DNA of 64,000 nt. Source: Streptomonospora nanhaiensis. GTDB lineage: Bacteria; Actinomycetota; Actinomycetes; Streptosporangiales; Streptosporangiaceae. Location: the NCBI RefSeq assembly GCF_026642255.1, contig NZ_CP113264.1:434001-498000 (forward strand). The letters are read 5' to 3'. Of this stretch, positions 43,939 to 51,554 are shown piece after piece (within the stretch, counting starts at the first letter, position 1; each line of letters opens with the position of its first letter). Made by a program: the position numbers and the translations under genes. The notes beneath the pieces are model-generated. The model had not been told where the DNA came from and made no database searches. It saw only the letters and a list, made by a program, of their open reading frames with translations.

Positions 43939-44018
43939 AGCGTCGTTCCTTCGGTCGAGCAGGCCGGAGCCCAGGGGGGTAGGAAACGAAGGGCCATTTT
44001 GCTATGAATTAGTTGGCC

Positions 44019-44030
44019 GTTTAGACAAAC
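44019..44030 (-). promoter_or_regulatory. Operator-like GTTTAGACAAAC before transporter operon
   Basis: Reverse-complemented this reads GTTTGTCTAAAC, 11 of 12 bases identical to GTTTGTCTAGAC before xylA. It overlaps a -35-like TTGTCT facing the binding-protein gene. It probably marks co-regulation of xylose isomerase and the importer. Confidence 0.5.
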
Positions 44031-44078
44031 AAATTACTGCACTGTGATGTGGCACACAAGATCCCTTCGACGTCGAAG

Positions 44079-44092
44079 TCGAAGCGGTTCGA
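44079..44092 (+). promoter_or_regulatory. LacI-type operator TCGAAGCGGTTCGA before GH3
   Basis: A 14-bp palindrome with one mismatched central pair, 43 bp before the GH3 start and in the same divergent region as the transporter promoter. It matches the lacI and GH74 sites in both arms. Confidence 0.7.
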
Positions 44093-44135
44093 TTTCGAGG
44101 GGCATTGCCTCCGCGCACGAGAGACGGAACCCCCC

Positions 44136-47021
44136 ATGAGCACGCATGCGACCGTCCCGCCCCACCGGGACCCCGGCCTCCCCGACGAACTCCGCTTGGA
44201 CGACCTGCTCAGCCGCCTCACCACCGACGAGAAGATCGGGCTCCTGCACCAGCACCAGGCCCCCGTCGAGCGCGTCGGCCTCGGCCCCTTCCGCACCGGC
44301 ACCGAGGCGCTGCACGGCCTGGCCTGGCTCGGCCCGGCCACCGTCTACCCGCAGGCCCTCGGCCTCGCCAGCGCCTGGGACCCCGACCTGCTCCGCCGGG
44401 TCGGGGAGGCCACCGCCGACGCGGTGCTCGCAAGCCTGGACCGGGGGGCCGGACGCAACGTGTGGGCGCCCGTGGTCAACCCCCTGCGCGACCCCCGCTG
44501 GGGGCGCAACGAGGAGGGGTACTCCGAGGACCCGTGGCTGACCGGCCTCCTGGCGACCGCCCACGCGCGCGGCCTCGCCGGGAACGGCGCCCGGCTCCGC
44601 ACCGCGCCGACCCTCAAGCACTTCCTCGGCTACAACAACGAGGAGGACCGCTGCGTCACCTCCAGCGACCTGCCGCCCCGGGTCCTGCGCGAGTACGAGC
44701 TGCCCGCGTTCCTGCCCGCACTGGAGGACGGGGCGGCCGTCGCCGTCATGCCCTCCTACAACCTGGTCAACGGGCGTCCCGCCCACCTGAGCCCGCTCAT
44801 CGGCGAGATCCTGCGCCCGGCCGCCCCGGACCACGTCCTGGTGGTCAGCGACGCCTACGCCCCCGCCAACCTGGCCGGGCTCCAGGCCTTCCACCCCGAC
44901 CCGCCGACCGCCTACGCGCACGCCCTCCGCGCCGGGGTCGACAGCCTCACCCAGGACGACGACCGCCCCGACGGCCCCCTCGGGCACGTCCGGGAGGCGC
45001 TGAGGCGGGGACTGCTCACCGAGGCCGACATCGACCGGGCCGCCCGCCGCGTGCTGTCGATCCGGCTCAGGCTCGGCGAGTTCGACCCCGCCCACCCGGC
45101 GGGCCCGGACGGCGGGGGCGACCCGGGCGCCGGGGACCGCGCAGAGGGGGGCGGAGGCGCCGCGGAGCGGCCGGGCGGGGCCCCACCCGCCGGCGCGTAC
45201 ACGGACGACACCCCCGCGCACCGGGCGCTCGCCCGCGAGGCCGCCACCCGCTCCCTCGTCCTGCTCCGCAACGACGGGCTGCTGCCGCTGCGCGGCGTGC
45301 GCCGTGTCGCCGTCATCGGCCAGCTCGGCGACACTGTGCTGGAGGACTGGTACAGCGGCACCCTGCCCTACGCCGTCACCGCGCGGGCCGGCATCGCCGA
45401 ACGGGTAGAGACCGTCTTCTGCGAGGGCGCCGACCGGATCACGCTCGACACCGACGGCGGACGGGTGCTCGCCCCGGCCGGCGGCGGGCCCCTGGAGGTG
45501 GCCGCCCCCGGACAGGGGGACGGAACCGGCTTCGACCTCCTGGACTGGGGCGGCGGAGCCCGCGCGCTGCGCTCCTCCGGGACCGGCCTGTACGTGGACG
45601 AGCAGCCGGACGGCACCCTCGCCTGCACCGCGCCCGGACCCGGGACCTGGGAGGTCCGCCAGACCTTCCGGTTCGAGGAGCGCGCCGACGGCCTGGCCTG
45701 CCTCGTCCAGGTCCACAGCGGACGCCGTGTCGCCGTCGGCGCCGAAGGGGTCCTCCGGCTCACCGACGACCCCGCCGGGGCCGCCGGGTTCCGGGTCACG
45801 GGGCTGGGCACGGGGGCGGCGGAGGCCGCCCGGGCCGCCGCGTCCGCCGACGCCGCCGTCGTCGTCGCGGGCGACCACCCGATGGTGAACGGGCGCGAGA
45901 CCGAGGACCGGACCGACCTCGACCTGGCCGCCGCGCAGGAGCGGGTCCTGCGCGCCGTGCACGCCGCCAACCCGGCCACCGTGCTGGTGCTCAGCAGCGG
46001 CTGCCCGTTCGGCGTCACCTGGGCCGACGACCACCTCCCCGCGATCCTCTGGTCGGCCCACGGGGGCCAGGAGTACGGGAACGCCCTCGCCGACGTGCTC
46101 TTCGGCGACGCCGAGCCCTCCGGCAGGCTCACCCAGACCTGGTACCGGTCCGCCGACGACCTCCCCGGCCCGCTCGACTACGACATCATCGGCGCGCGCG
46201 GCACGTACCTGTACTTCGAGGGGGACCCCCTCTACCCGTTCGGTCACGGCCTCGGCTACACACACGTCGAGTACGCGGCCCCCGCCGTCACGGTCGACGG
46301 CGGCCGGGTCACCGTCACCGTCATGGTCGTCAACACCGGACCCCGCCCCGCGGACGAGGTCGTGCAGGTGTACACGCGGCAGCTGGCCTCCCGGGTGCGG
46401 ACCTCGCTGCGCGCGCTGCGCGGCTTCACCCGTGTCCGCGTCGAACCCGGCGGCGGCGCCGTGGCCACGGTGTCGTTCGACGTGGAGGACCTCGCCCTGT
46501 GGGACACCACCCGCGACAGGTTCGTCGTCGAGGAGGCGCCGCGCGAGGTGCTCGTCGGGCGCTCCGCCACGGACATCCGGACCACGGCCGCCCTGAACGT
46601 CCCGGGGGAGGCCATCCCTCCCCGCGACGCGTACGCACCGTGGTCGGCCACCGGGTACGACGAGGCCCGGGGCACCGCGCTGTGCCCGCTCACCCCCGAA
46701 CGCGGCGACGCGGTGCGGGCGCGGGCGGACGGCGCCTGGGCGGCGTTCCACGACGTGGACCTCGGCACGGGGGCCGCCGCCTGCCACCTGTCGGTCAACG
46801 CCGGACACGCCGCCACCGTGCGCCTGCGCCTGGACGACCCCGGCGACGGGCCGACCCTCGCCGTCGTGGACGTTCCGGCGGACCAGGACCGCTACGGCTT
46901 CACGGCCGTCCGCGCGCCCCTGGTCCCCGACGGCGTGCCCGCCCGCGGGATCCGCGACGTCTACCTGGTGTTCGAGCGCTCCGGCACGGCGGTCGCCACC
47001 CTGGGGTTCTCGCGGGACTGA
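44136..47021 (+). CDS. GH3 beta-glycosidase with insert and C-terminal CBM6-like domain
   Basis: A 961-aa cytoplasmic protein (no signal peptide). The N-terminal GH3 barrel holds KHFLGYNNEED and nucleophile Asp239 in VLVVSDAYAP. The second domain is interrupted (about 445-560) by a beta-rich insert resembling PA14/fascin-like insertions, then continues with VVVAGDHPMVNGRETEDRTDLDL. An FN3-like domain (VDGGRVTVTVMVVNTG) follows. The last 130 residues (YDEARG, DVDLGTGAAACHLSVN, DVYLVFERSG) look like a CBM6-type domain. It could be a beta-glucosidase or beta-xylosidase acting on imported xyloglucan oligosaccharides. A LacI operator is upstream. Confidence 0.9.
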   Translation: MSTHATVPPHRDPGLPDELRLDDLLSRLTTDEKIGLLHQHQAPVERVGLGPFRTGTEALHGLAWLGPATVYPQALGLASAWDPDLLRRVGEATADAVLASLDRGAGRNVWAPVVNPLRDPRWGRNEEGYSEDPWLTGLLATAHARGLAGNGARLRTAPTLKHFLGYNNEEDRCVTSSDLPPRVLREYELPAFLPALEDGAAVAVMPSYNLVNGRPAHLSPLIGEILRPAAPDHVLVVSDAYAPANLAGLQAFHPDPPTAYAHALRAGVDSLTQDDDRPDGPLGHVREALRRGLLTEADIDRAARRVLSIRLRLGEFDPAHPAGPDGGGDPGAGDRAEGGGGAAERPGGAPPAGAYTDDTPAHRALAREAATRSLVLLRNDGLLPLRGVRRVAVIGQLGDTVLEDWYSGTLPYAVTARAGIAERVETVFCEGADRITLDTDGGRVLAPAGGGPLEVAAPGQGDGTGFDLLDWGGGARALRSSGTGLYVDEQPDGTLACTAPGPGTWEVRQTFRFEERADGLACLVQVHSGRRVAVGAEGVLRLTDDPAGAAGFRVTGLGTGAAEAARAAASADAAVVVAGDHPMVNGRETEDRTDLDLAAAQERVLRAVHAANPATVLVLSSGCPFGVTWADDHLPAILWSAHGGQEYGNALADVLFGDAEPSGRLTQTWYRSADDLPGPLDYDIIGARGTYLYFEGDPLYPFGHGLGYTHVEYAAPAVTVDGGRVTVTVMVVNTGPRPADEVVQVYTRQLASRVRTSLRALRGFTRVRVEPGGGAVATVSFDVEDLALWDTTRDRFVVEEAPREVLVGRSATDIRTTAALNVPGEAIPPRDAYAPWSATGYDEARGTALCPLTPERGDAVRARADGAWAAFHDVDLGTGAAACHLSVNAGHAATVRLRLDDPGDGPTLAVVDVPADQDRYGFTAVRAPLVPDGVPARGIRDVYLVFERSGTAVATLGFSRD

Positions 47022-47051
47022 CACCGGGCGGGACCCGCCGCCCGGCGCCCC

Positions 47052-47083
47052 GGCCCGGGGACGGACGCGTCCGTCCCCGGGCC
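47052..47083. terminator. Bidirectional terminator between GH3 and ROK genes
   Basis: A perfect 32-bp GC palindrome centred on ACGCGT lies in the 125-bp convergent gap and can terminate both genes. Confidence 0.65.
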
Positions 47084-47146
47084 CGGCCGGAGGGGGACCG
47101 ACGCGCCCGCGGAGCCGCCCGCCGGTCCGCGGGACCGCGGGGCCGC

Positions 47147-48421
47147 CTACGAGCCGCCCGGGACCGCCGCCGCCCGGGCGGCCCCCGGCGCGGGGAGCGG
47201 CAGCAGGCCGACGTCGAGCGCGTGGATCATCGAGGCGGCCGCGCCGCGGGCCGCCGCGCTCAGGCCCAGGGCCGACAGTTCGATCCGGCAGCCGCCCGCC
47301 CCCGGAGCGAACACGTTCGCCACGACCTCCGCGCGGCAGCCGGGCAGCAGCCACGGTCCCATCGGCACGAAGTACCCGCCCAGCAGCACCACGCTCGGGT
47401 TGGTGACGTTGACGAGCGTCGACAGCCCCCGGCCCAGCCACATGCCCGCCCGCTCCAGCGCGCCCACGGCGACGCCGTCACCGCTTCCGGCCCGCTCCAC
47501 CGCCACCGACACCAGTTCCGCGACGTCGCTCCCCGACAGGGGGCGGTCCGGCACGCGGTCGGGCACGGCCTCGCGCACGATCGCGCCGATGCCCGCCAGC
47601 GACTCCAGGCAGCCGCGGCGTCCGCAGGCGCACTCCGGGCCGTCCGGGGCGAGCGCCAGGTGGCCCACCTCGCCCGCGAACCCGCCCGCGCCCCGCAACA
47701 GCTCGCCGCCGGCCAGGATGCCCGCGCCGATCCCCACCTCGCCGGTCACGTACGCCAGATCCGGCGTGCCCGCGAAGGACCCCACCCGGTACTCCGCCAT
47801 CGCCGCCAGGTTCGCGTCGTTGTCCACGTGGACCGGCACCTCACCCGCCCCCGCCGTACGCAGCAGGTCCTCCACCCGGTCCCGCAACCGCACGCCCTGC
47901 CAGCCCAGGTTGGGCGCGCGGGTGACGGTCCCCGCGGGCGCGTCGATCAGCCCCGGCACGGCCACACCCGCCGCCACCACGGCGCGCCCGCTGAGCTGCG
48001 GGGACTCCATGGTCTCCCGCAGCGTCCGCGCGATGCGCCGCGCGCACGCCTCCGGCCCCGCCGAACGCGCGTCGAAGGGGACGTGGCGGCCCACGAGTTC
48101 GTTCCGCAGCAGGTCCACGGCGACCACCGACAGGTAGTCGACGTTGACCTCCAGGCCGACCGCGGCCACCGACGAGTCGTTCAGCGCCAGCAGCACGCCC
48201 GGACGGCCCACCCTCTGCCGCGAGGTCTCCCCGGTCTCCAGGACCAGCCCCCGCGCCATCAGGTCGGCGACCAGGCTGGACACGGTGGTCTTGTTCAGGC
48301 CCGTCGCGGACGCGACCGCCGAGCGCGAACACGGGGCCAGCTCGCGGACCGTGCGCAGCACGACGCCCAGGTTGGTCTCGCGGACCGTCTGGAAGCTGAC
48401 CGTTCCCGAACCGACCGTCAC
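47147..48421 (-). CDS. ROK-family transcriptional regulator
   Basis: A 424-aa protein from GTG 48421 with GAGGGGG 5 bp upstream. A winged HTH (RSAVASATGLNKTTVSSLVADLMARGL) precedes the ROK sugar-kinase-like domain. GEVGHLALAPDGPECACGRRGCLESLAG contains the zinc motif CxCGxxGC, and HVDNDANLAAMAEYRVG gives the active-site Asp region. XylR-type ROK repressors bind xylose or oligosaccharides and repress xylose genes. The repeated GTTTGTCTARAC sites before xylA and the transporter are candidate targets. Confidence 0.92.
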   Translation of the reverse strand: MTVGSGTVSFQTVRETNLGVVLRTVRELAPCSRSAVASATGLNKTTVSSLVADLMARGLVLETGETSRQRVGRPGVLLALNDSSVAAVGLEVNVDYLSVVAVDLLRNELVGRHVPFDARSAGPEACARRIARTLRETMESPQLSGRAVVAAGVAVPGLIDAPAGTVTRAPNLGWQGVRLRDRVEDLLRTAGAGEVPVHVDNDANLAAMAEYRVGSFAGTPDLAYVTGEVGIGAGILAGGELLRGAGGFAGEVGHLALAPDGPECACGRRGCLESLAGIGAIVREAVPDRVPDRPLSGSDVAELVSVAVERAGSGDGVAVGALERAGMWLGRGLSTLVNVTNPSVVLLGGYFVPMGPWLLPGCRAEVVANVFAPGAGGCRIELSALGLSAAARGAAASMIHALDVGLLPLPAPGAARAAAVPGGS

Positions 48422-48535
48422 CGGGTCCCCCTCGCGTCGCCGGCGCCGCGCGCCGTGCCCGGATCGTACAGGGGCCGCGGAGGGGGCGCGGAAACCCGGT
48501 TGCGCCGTTCCCGGCCCTCTGGTGGAATCCCGACC

Positions 48536-49120
48536 ATGGTTCCCCCCGACGTCTTCCGCGACCAGCCCGCGCTCCACGGGACGAAGGTCCGGCTCGTGCC
48601 CCTCGACGCCGAGAGCGGCGAGGCCCTGGTCGGTCCGACGGTGGACATGGACCCCGAGGTCCGCAGGTTCACGGGGACCCACCGCCGGTTCACCGAGGAC
48701 GTGCTGCGGAGGTGGTACGCCGCCCGCCCCGACCACCACGACCGCGCCGACTGGGTGATCGTGTCGCGGGAGGACGGGACGGCCGTGGGCGACTGCGCTC
48801 TCCTCGGACTCGACCCGGACAACGCCTGCGCCGGGTACCGGATCGCGCTCAACGACATGGCCTTCACCGGGAGGGGCTACGGGACCGAGGCCACCGGCCT
48901 GGTGCTGGAGTACGCGTTCACGGTGGCCGGTCTGCACCGGGTGGGCCTGGAGGTGTTCGCGTTCAACGCCAACGCCCAGAAGTCCTACGCCCGCTCCGGT
49001 TTCGTCAGGGAGGGCGTCCGGCGCAAGTGCCTGCGCTGGAACGGGGAGTGGCACGACGCCGTCCTCATGTCGGTCCTCGCCGAGGAGTACGAGGAGCTGC
49101 GCGCCTCCCGGGGGCGCTGA
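48536..49120 (+). CDS. GNAT N-acetyltransferase, RimJ/RimL-like
   Basis: A 194-aa protein. RLVPLDAESGEALVGP at the start, GYRIALNDMAFTGRGYGTEATGLVLEYAF (acetyl-CoA pyrophosphate loop) and LEVFAFNANAQKSYARSGFVREGVRRKCL match GNAT type-3 enzymes that acetylate protein N termini or small amines. Substrate unknown. It is divergent from the ROK gene; its ATG is 115 bp from the ROK start. Start ATG 48536 has only a weak ribosome site. Confidence 0.9.
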   Translation: MVPPDVFRDQPALHGTKVRLVPLDAESGEALVGPTVDMDPEVRRFTGTHRRFTEDVLRRWYAARPDHHDRADWVIVSREDGTAVGDCALLGLDPDNACAGYRIALNDMAFTGRGYGTEATGLVLEYAFTVAGLHRVGLEVFAFNANAQKSYARSGFVREGVRRKCLRWNGEWHDAVLMSVLAEEYEELRASRGR

Positions 49121-49166
49121 GGGGCGCGGGGCGTGCGGCGGCCGTCCCGGCCGGTCTCGTAGGCTC

Positions 49167-49643
49167 GTGCGCATGCCCGTACCTGACTTCCTCCTCGCGC
49201 TGCGCGACCACGTCGGCCACGGTCTCCTCCCGCTCGTGGGGGTCACGGGGGTGGTGATCGGCGAGAACGGCGACATCCTCCTGCACAGGCGCGCCGACGA
49301 CGGCCGCTGGGCCGCGCCCGGCGGCATCCTCGAACCCGGGGAGCAGCCCGCCCGCGCGGTCGTGCGCGAGGTGTGGGAGGAGACAGGCCTGGAGGTCGAG
49401 GTCGAGAGGCTGGCCAGCGTGGTCGGCCAGGAGCCCCACACCTACCCCAACGGGGACCGGGTCCAGTTCCTCGACCTGGCCTTCCGCTGCCGCGTCGTCG
49501 GCGGCGCCCCCGACGCCGGTGGGGACGAGACCCTGGAGGTCCGGTGGTTCCCGCCGGACGCGCTGCCGGACATGTCGCAGCGCGTCCTCGACCGCATCGC
49601 GAACGCCCGCGCCGACGACCCCGCCCCGTACTTCGTCGTGTAG
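49167..49643 (+). CDS. Nudix hydrolase
   Basis: A 158-aa protein. The Nudix box GGILEPGEQPARAVVREVWEETGLEV (near 53-78) has all catalytic Glu residues. LPLVGVTGVVIGENGDILLHRRADDGRWAAPGG is the usual lead-in. GTG 49167 or ATG 49173 can start it. It hydrolyses a nucleoside-diphosphate-linked compound of unknown identity and lies 46 bp after the GNAT gene. Confidence 0.92.
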   Translation: MRMPVPDFLLALRDHVGHGLLPLVGVTGVVIGENGDILLHRRADDGRWAAPGGILEPGEQPARAVVREVWEETGLEVEVERLASVVGQEPHTYPNGDRVQFLDLAFRCRVVGGAPDAGGDETLEVRWFPPDALPDMSQRVLDRIANARADDPAPYFVV

Positions 49644-49776
49644 GGACTCCGGTCCCGGGCCCCCGCGCGCCCGGGCGCCGCGACACGCCGGAGGCGGGTC
49701 CACCGCCCCGGGCGGCCCGCGCCCCTAGGGTGTTCCGGGTCCGACACCGCCCGGCTGGGCGACCGTTTCGAGAGGC

Positions 49777-49807
49777 TTGACTTTCTCGAACAAGAGTTCG
49801 ATAGGCT
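49777..49807 (+). promoter_or_regulatory. SOS promoter with perfect LexA box TCGAAC-AAGA-GTTCGA
   Basis: The LexA box (49786-49801) is a perfect match to the actinobacterial consensus TCGAAC-N4-GTTCGA. It lies between -35 TTGACT (49777-49782) and -10-like TAGGCT (49802-49807). Start of transcription would coincide with the GTG at 49814, giving a leaderless mRNA. Binding of LexA would block the polymerase. Confidence 0.85.
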
Positions 49808-49813
49808 GCCCGC

Positions 49814-50074
49814 GTGAGTCTCCTGAACGAACACATCGACGTACGTTCCACCCGGGGCGGCACCCCCGCCCGGTTCACCTGGCGCGGTCGCACCTTCCGG
49901 GTGCGCAGGATCATCGGGGACTGGCCCGCCCGCCCCGAAGTGCCCGGAACACCCGCCACCCAGGTCCACCTGCTCCGCGTCTCGGCCGAGTCCGAGGCGG
50001 GGGAGCCCAGCATCATCGACATCACCCGCGACGTAGCGTCCGACCGCTGGACCATGCGCCGCCAGTGGAGCTAG
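49814..50074 (+). CDS. SOS-regulated small protein, DUF6504-like
   Basis: An 86-aa protein. The core GGTPARFTWRGRTFRVRRIIGDW and the ending DVASDRWTMRRQWS resemble DUF6504, a family whose members I recall near ImuB/DnaE2 mutagenesis genes in some actinobacteria (not checked). No enzyme motif is seen. The perfect LexA box directly in front shows that it is part of the DNA-damage response. No polymerase gene is adjacent here, so it stands alone. The GTG at 49814 fits leaderless initiation. Confidence 0.75.
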   Translation: MSLLNEHIDVRSTRGGTPARFTWRGRTFRVRRIIGDWPARPEVPGTPATQVHLLRVSAESEAGEPSIIDITRDVASDRWTMRRQWS

Positions 50075-50281
50075 GTGTACTGACCACGGAGGTTGGTAAC
50101 ACCCACCCCGCCTGACACATGACGAGAGGGCCTCCGGTGTCGGTGTGGACCGCGACGTCCGCACCGGCGTACCGGAAGGCCCCCGGTGCCCCACACCGCC
50201 TGTGGCGGCGCCCGTCCCACACCCGCCGGACGCCCGGCGTCGGCCCGATGCGCGCTCCTGGGCGGACGGCCGTCCCGACGG

Positions 50282-51211
50282 TCAGAGGAAGACGCGTCCG
50301 CGCCGGGTGCGGTCGCGGAGCGCCGCCATCCGCCGCGTGTTGCTGGGGCGGCGGATCAGCAGGTGGTACAGCAGCAGGGAGCAGCCCCGGTCGGTGCGGG
50401 CCCGGTCCGCCATCTCCCCCATGTTCACCCGGGTGTAGAGGCGGGCTCCCCCGGCGAGGAGCCTGACGGCGTGCGCCCCCTCGGGGAAGCGGGAGTAGGC
50501 GTGGTCGTCGGCGGTGTACTCCATCGCGCGGGACAGCGCCGAACCGAGCCCCGGGACGAGGTCCCCGCCGATCGTCGCCATCCGCCGCCAGAAACCGGTG
50601 TGGCCGGCGGCCACGTGGCCGAGCTGGTGGGCGACCAGGAACGCCAGGGCCTCCGGGTCGCGCAGCCCTCCACCGCCGTCGAACAGTGCGTCCGACAGCA
50701 CGAGGTAGCGGCGCCGCCCGTGGCCGGAGGCGTCCGTCCCGCAGGGCCCGCCGCCGATCCGGACATACGCCTCGGGGGGTCTCGGCAGACCCATGTCGGC
50801 GGCCAGGGACACCACCGTCCGGTACGCCTCGGGGAACTGCGTCGGCGAGATCTTCACCGACTCCGCGCGGCGCCGGGCGTACAGCAGCCCCCGCGCCGCC
50901 CAGCACACCACGGGTACCGCCGCCAGTGCGCAGACCACGCACTCCCACGACCCGGTCGCCGCCCACACGGTGCGGGCGAGCACCGCGGCCATCACGAGGG
51001 TCACGGCCGCGCACGCCGCCAGCAGCGGTCCCTCCCACGGGTGCGCGGGCGTCGGCACGAGTTCCTCGTCCGCGTCGCACGGGACCAGGTCGGCGGAGCG
51101 GCCGGCCACCGGCGGGAGCCGCGCCCCCGCCCCGGAGGGCGCGGTGGGGCCGGGTGCGCCGCGGACCGGCCAGGCGGCGGCGCGGCCCTCCGGGCACGTC
51201 GGGTGGAACAT
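50282..51211 (-). CDS. M48-like membrane metallopeptidase with HQLGH motif
   Basis: A 309-aa protein, ATG 51211 behind GGGGAGG. A disordered N terminus and two adjacent membrane helices (about 70-110) precede the peptidase domain. The zinc helix reads LVAHQLGHVAAGH, so the catalytic Glu of HExxH is Gln (codon CAG). The downstream EYTADDHAY supplies the third zinc ligand. M48 enzymes need that Glu to activate water, so the protein is probably inactive or altered. It may bind zinc and act as a scaffold. An isolated base change or error is possible. Confidence 0.78.
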   Translation of the reverse strand: MFHPTCPEGRAAAWPVRGAPGPTAPSGAGARLPPVAGRSADLVPCDADEELVPTPAHPWEGPLLAACAAVTLVMAAVLARTVWAATGSWECVVCALAAVPVVCWAARGLLYARRRAESVKISPTQFPEAYRTVVSLAADMGLPRPPEAYVRIGGGPCGTDASGHGRRRYLVLSDALFDGGGGLRDPEALAFLVAHQLGHVAAGHTGFWRRMATIGGDLVPGLGSALSRAMEYTADDHAYSRFPEGAHAVRLLAGGARLYTRVNMGEMADRARTDRGCSLLLYHLLIRRPSNTRRMAALRDRTRRGRVFL

Positions 51212-51554
51212 CCTGCCTCCCCTCGGGTCACGGTCAGTGAGACAGCAGGGTCGACTACTCGCTGTGTTCAAATATTACTTTCCGCTTCCCCGGGGATGGG
51301 GTTCGTGCGCTACGGCGTGTCCGGAAGAGGCGGGTCGGTACTGGTTGCCCGGGCGTCACGTCCGGGCCCCGCCCGGGACGCGCGCCTGCCGCGGGCCCCG
51401 TCCCCGCGCGGACCCGCCCGCCGGGCGGGACCGGCCCCCTCCACGGGCCCGCCCCCGTCCGCGCCGCCGGGGACCGGAGGGTACGCGCGGCCGGTCCCGC
51501 CGGCCGGGCTCCGCCCCCGCGCCTCGCGTCCGGTGTGCGCCAGGACCGCCCCGA
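51212..51554 (-). other. Intergenic region, no gene seen
   Basis: A 343-bp gap. An AT-rich patch (51265-51285) is probably the M48 promoter and the rest is plain GC-rich sequence. No hairpin, operator or small gene stood out. Confidence 0.4.

Noticed and set aside
44105-49120. A 1671-codon open frame spanning the GH3 and ROK genes
   Set aside because: It is a shadow frame. Only its last 195 codons (GNAT gene) have proper codon use; the rest is the +1 frame of GH3 and antisense of the ROK gene.
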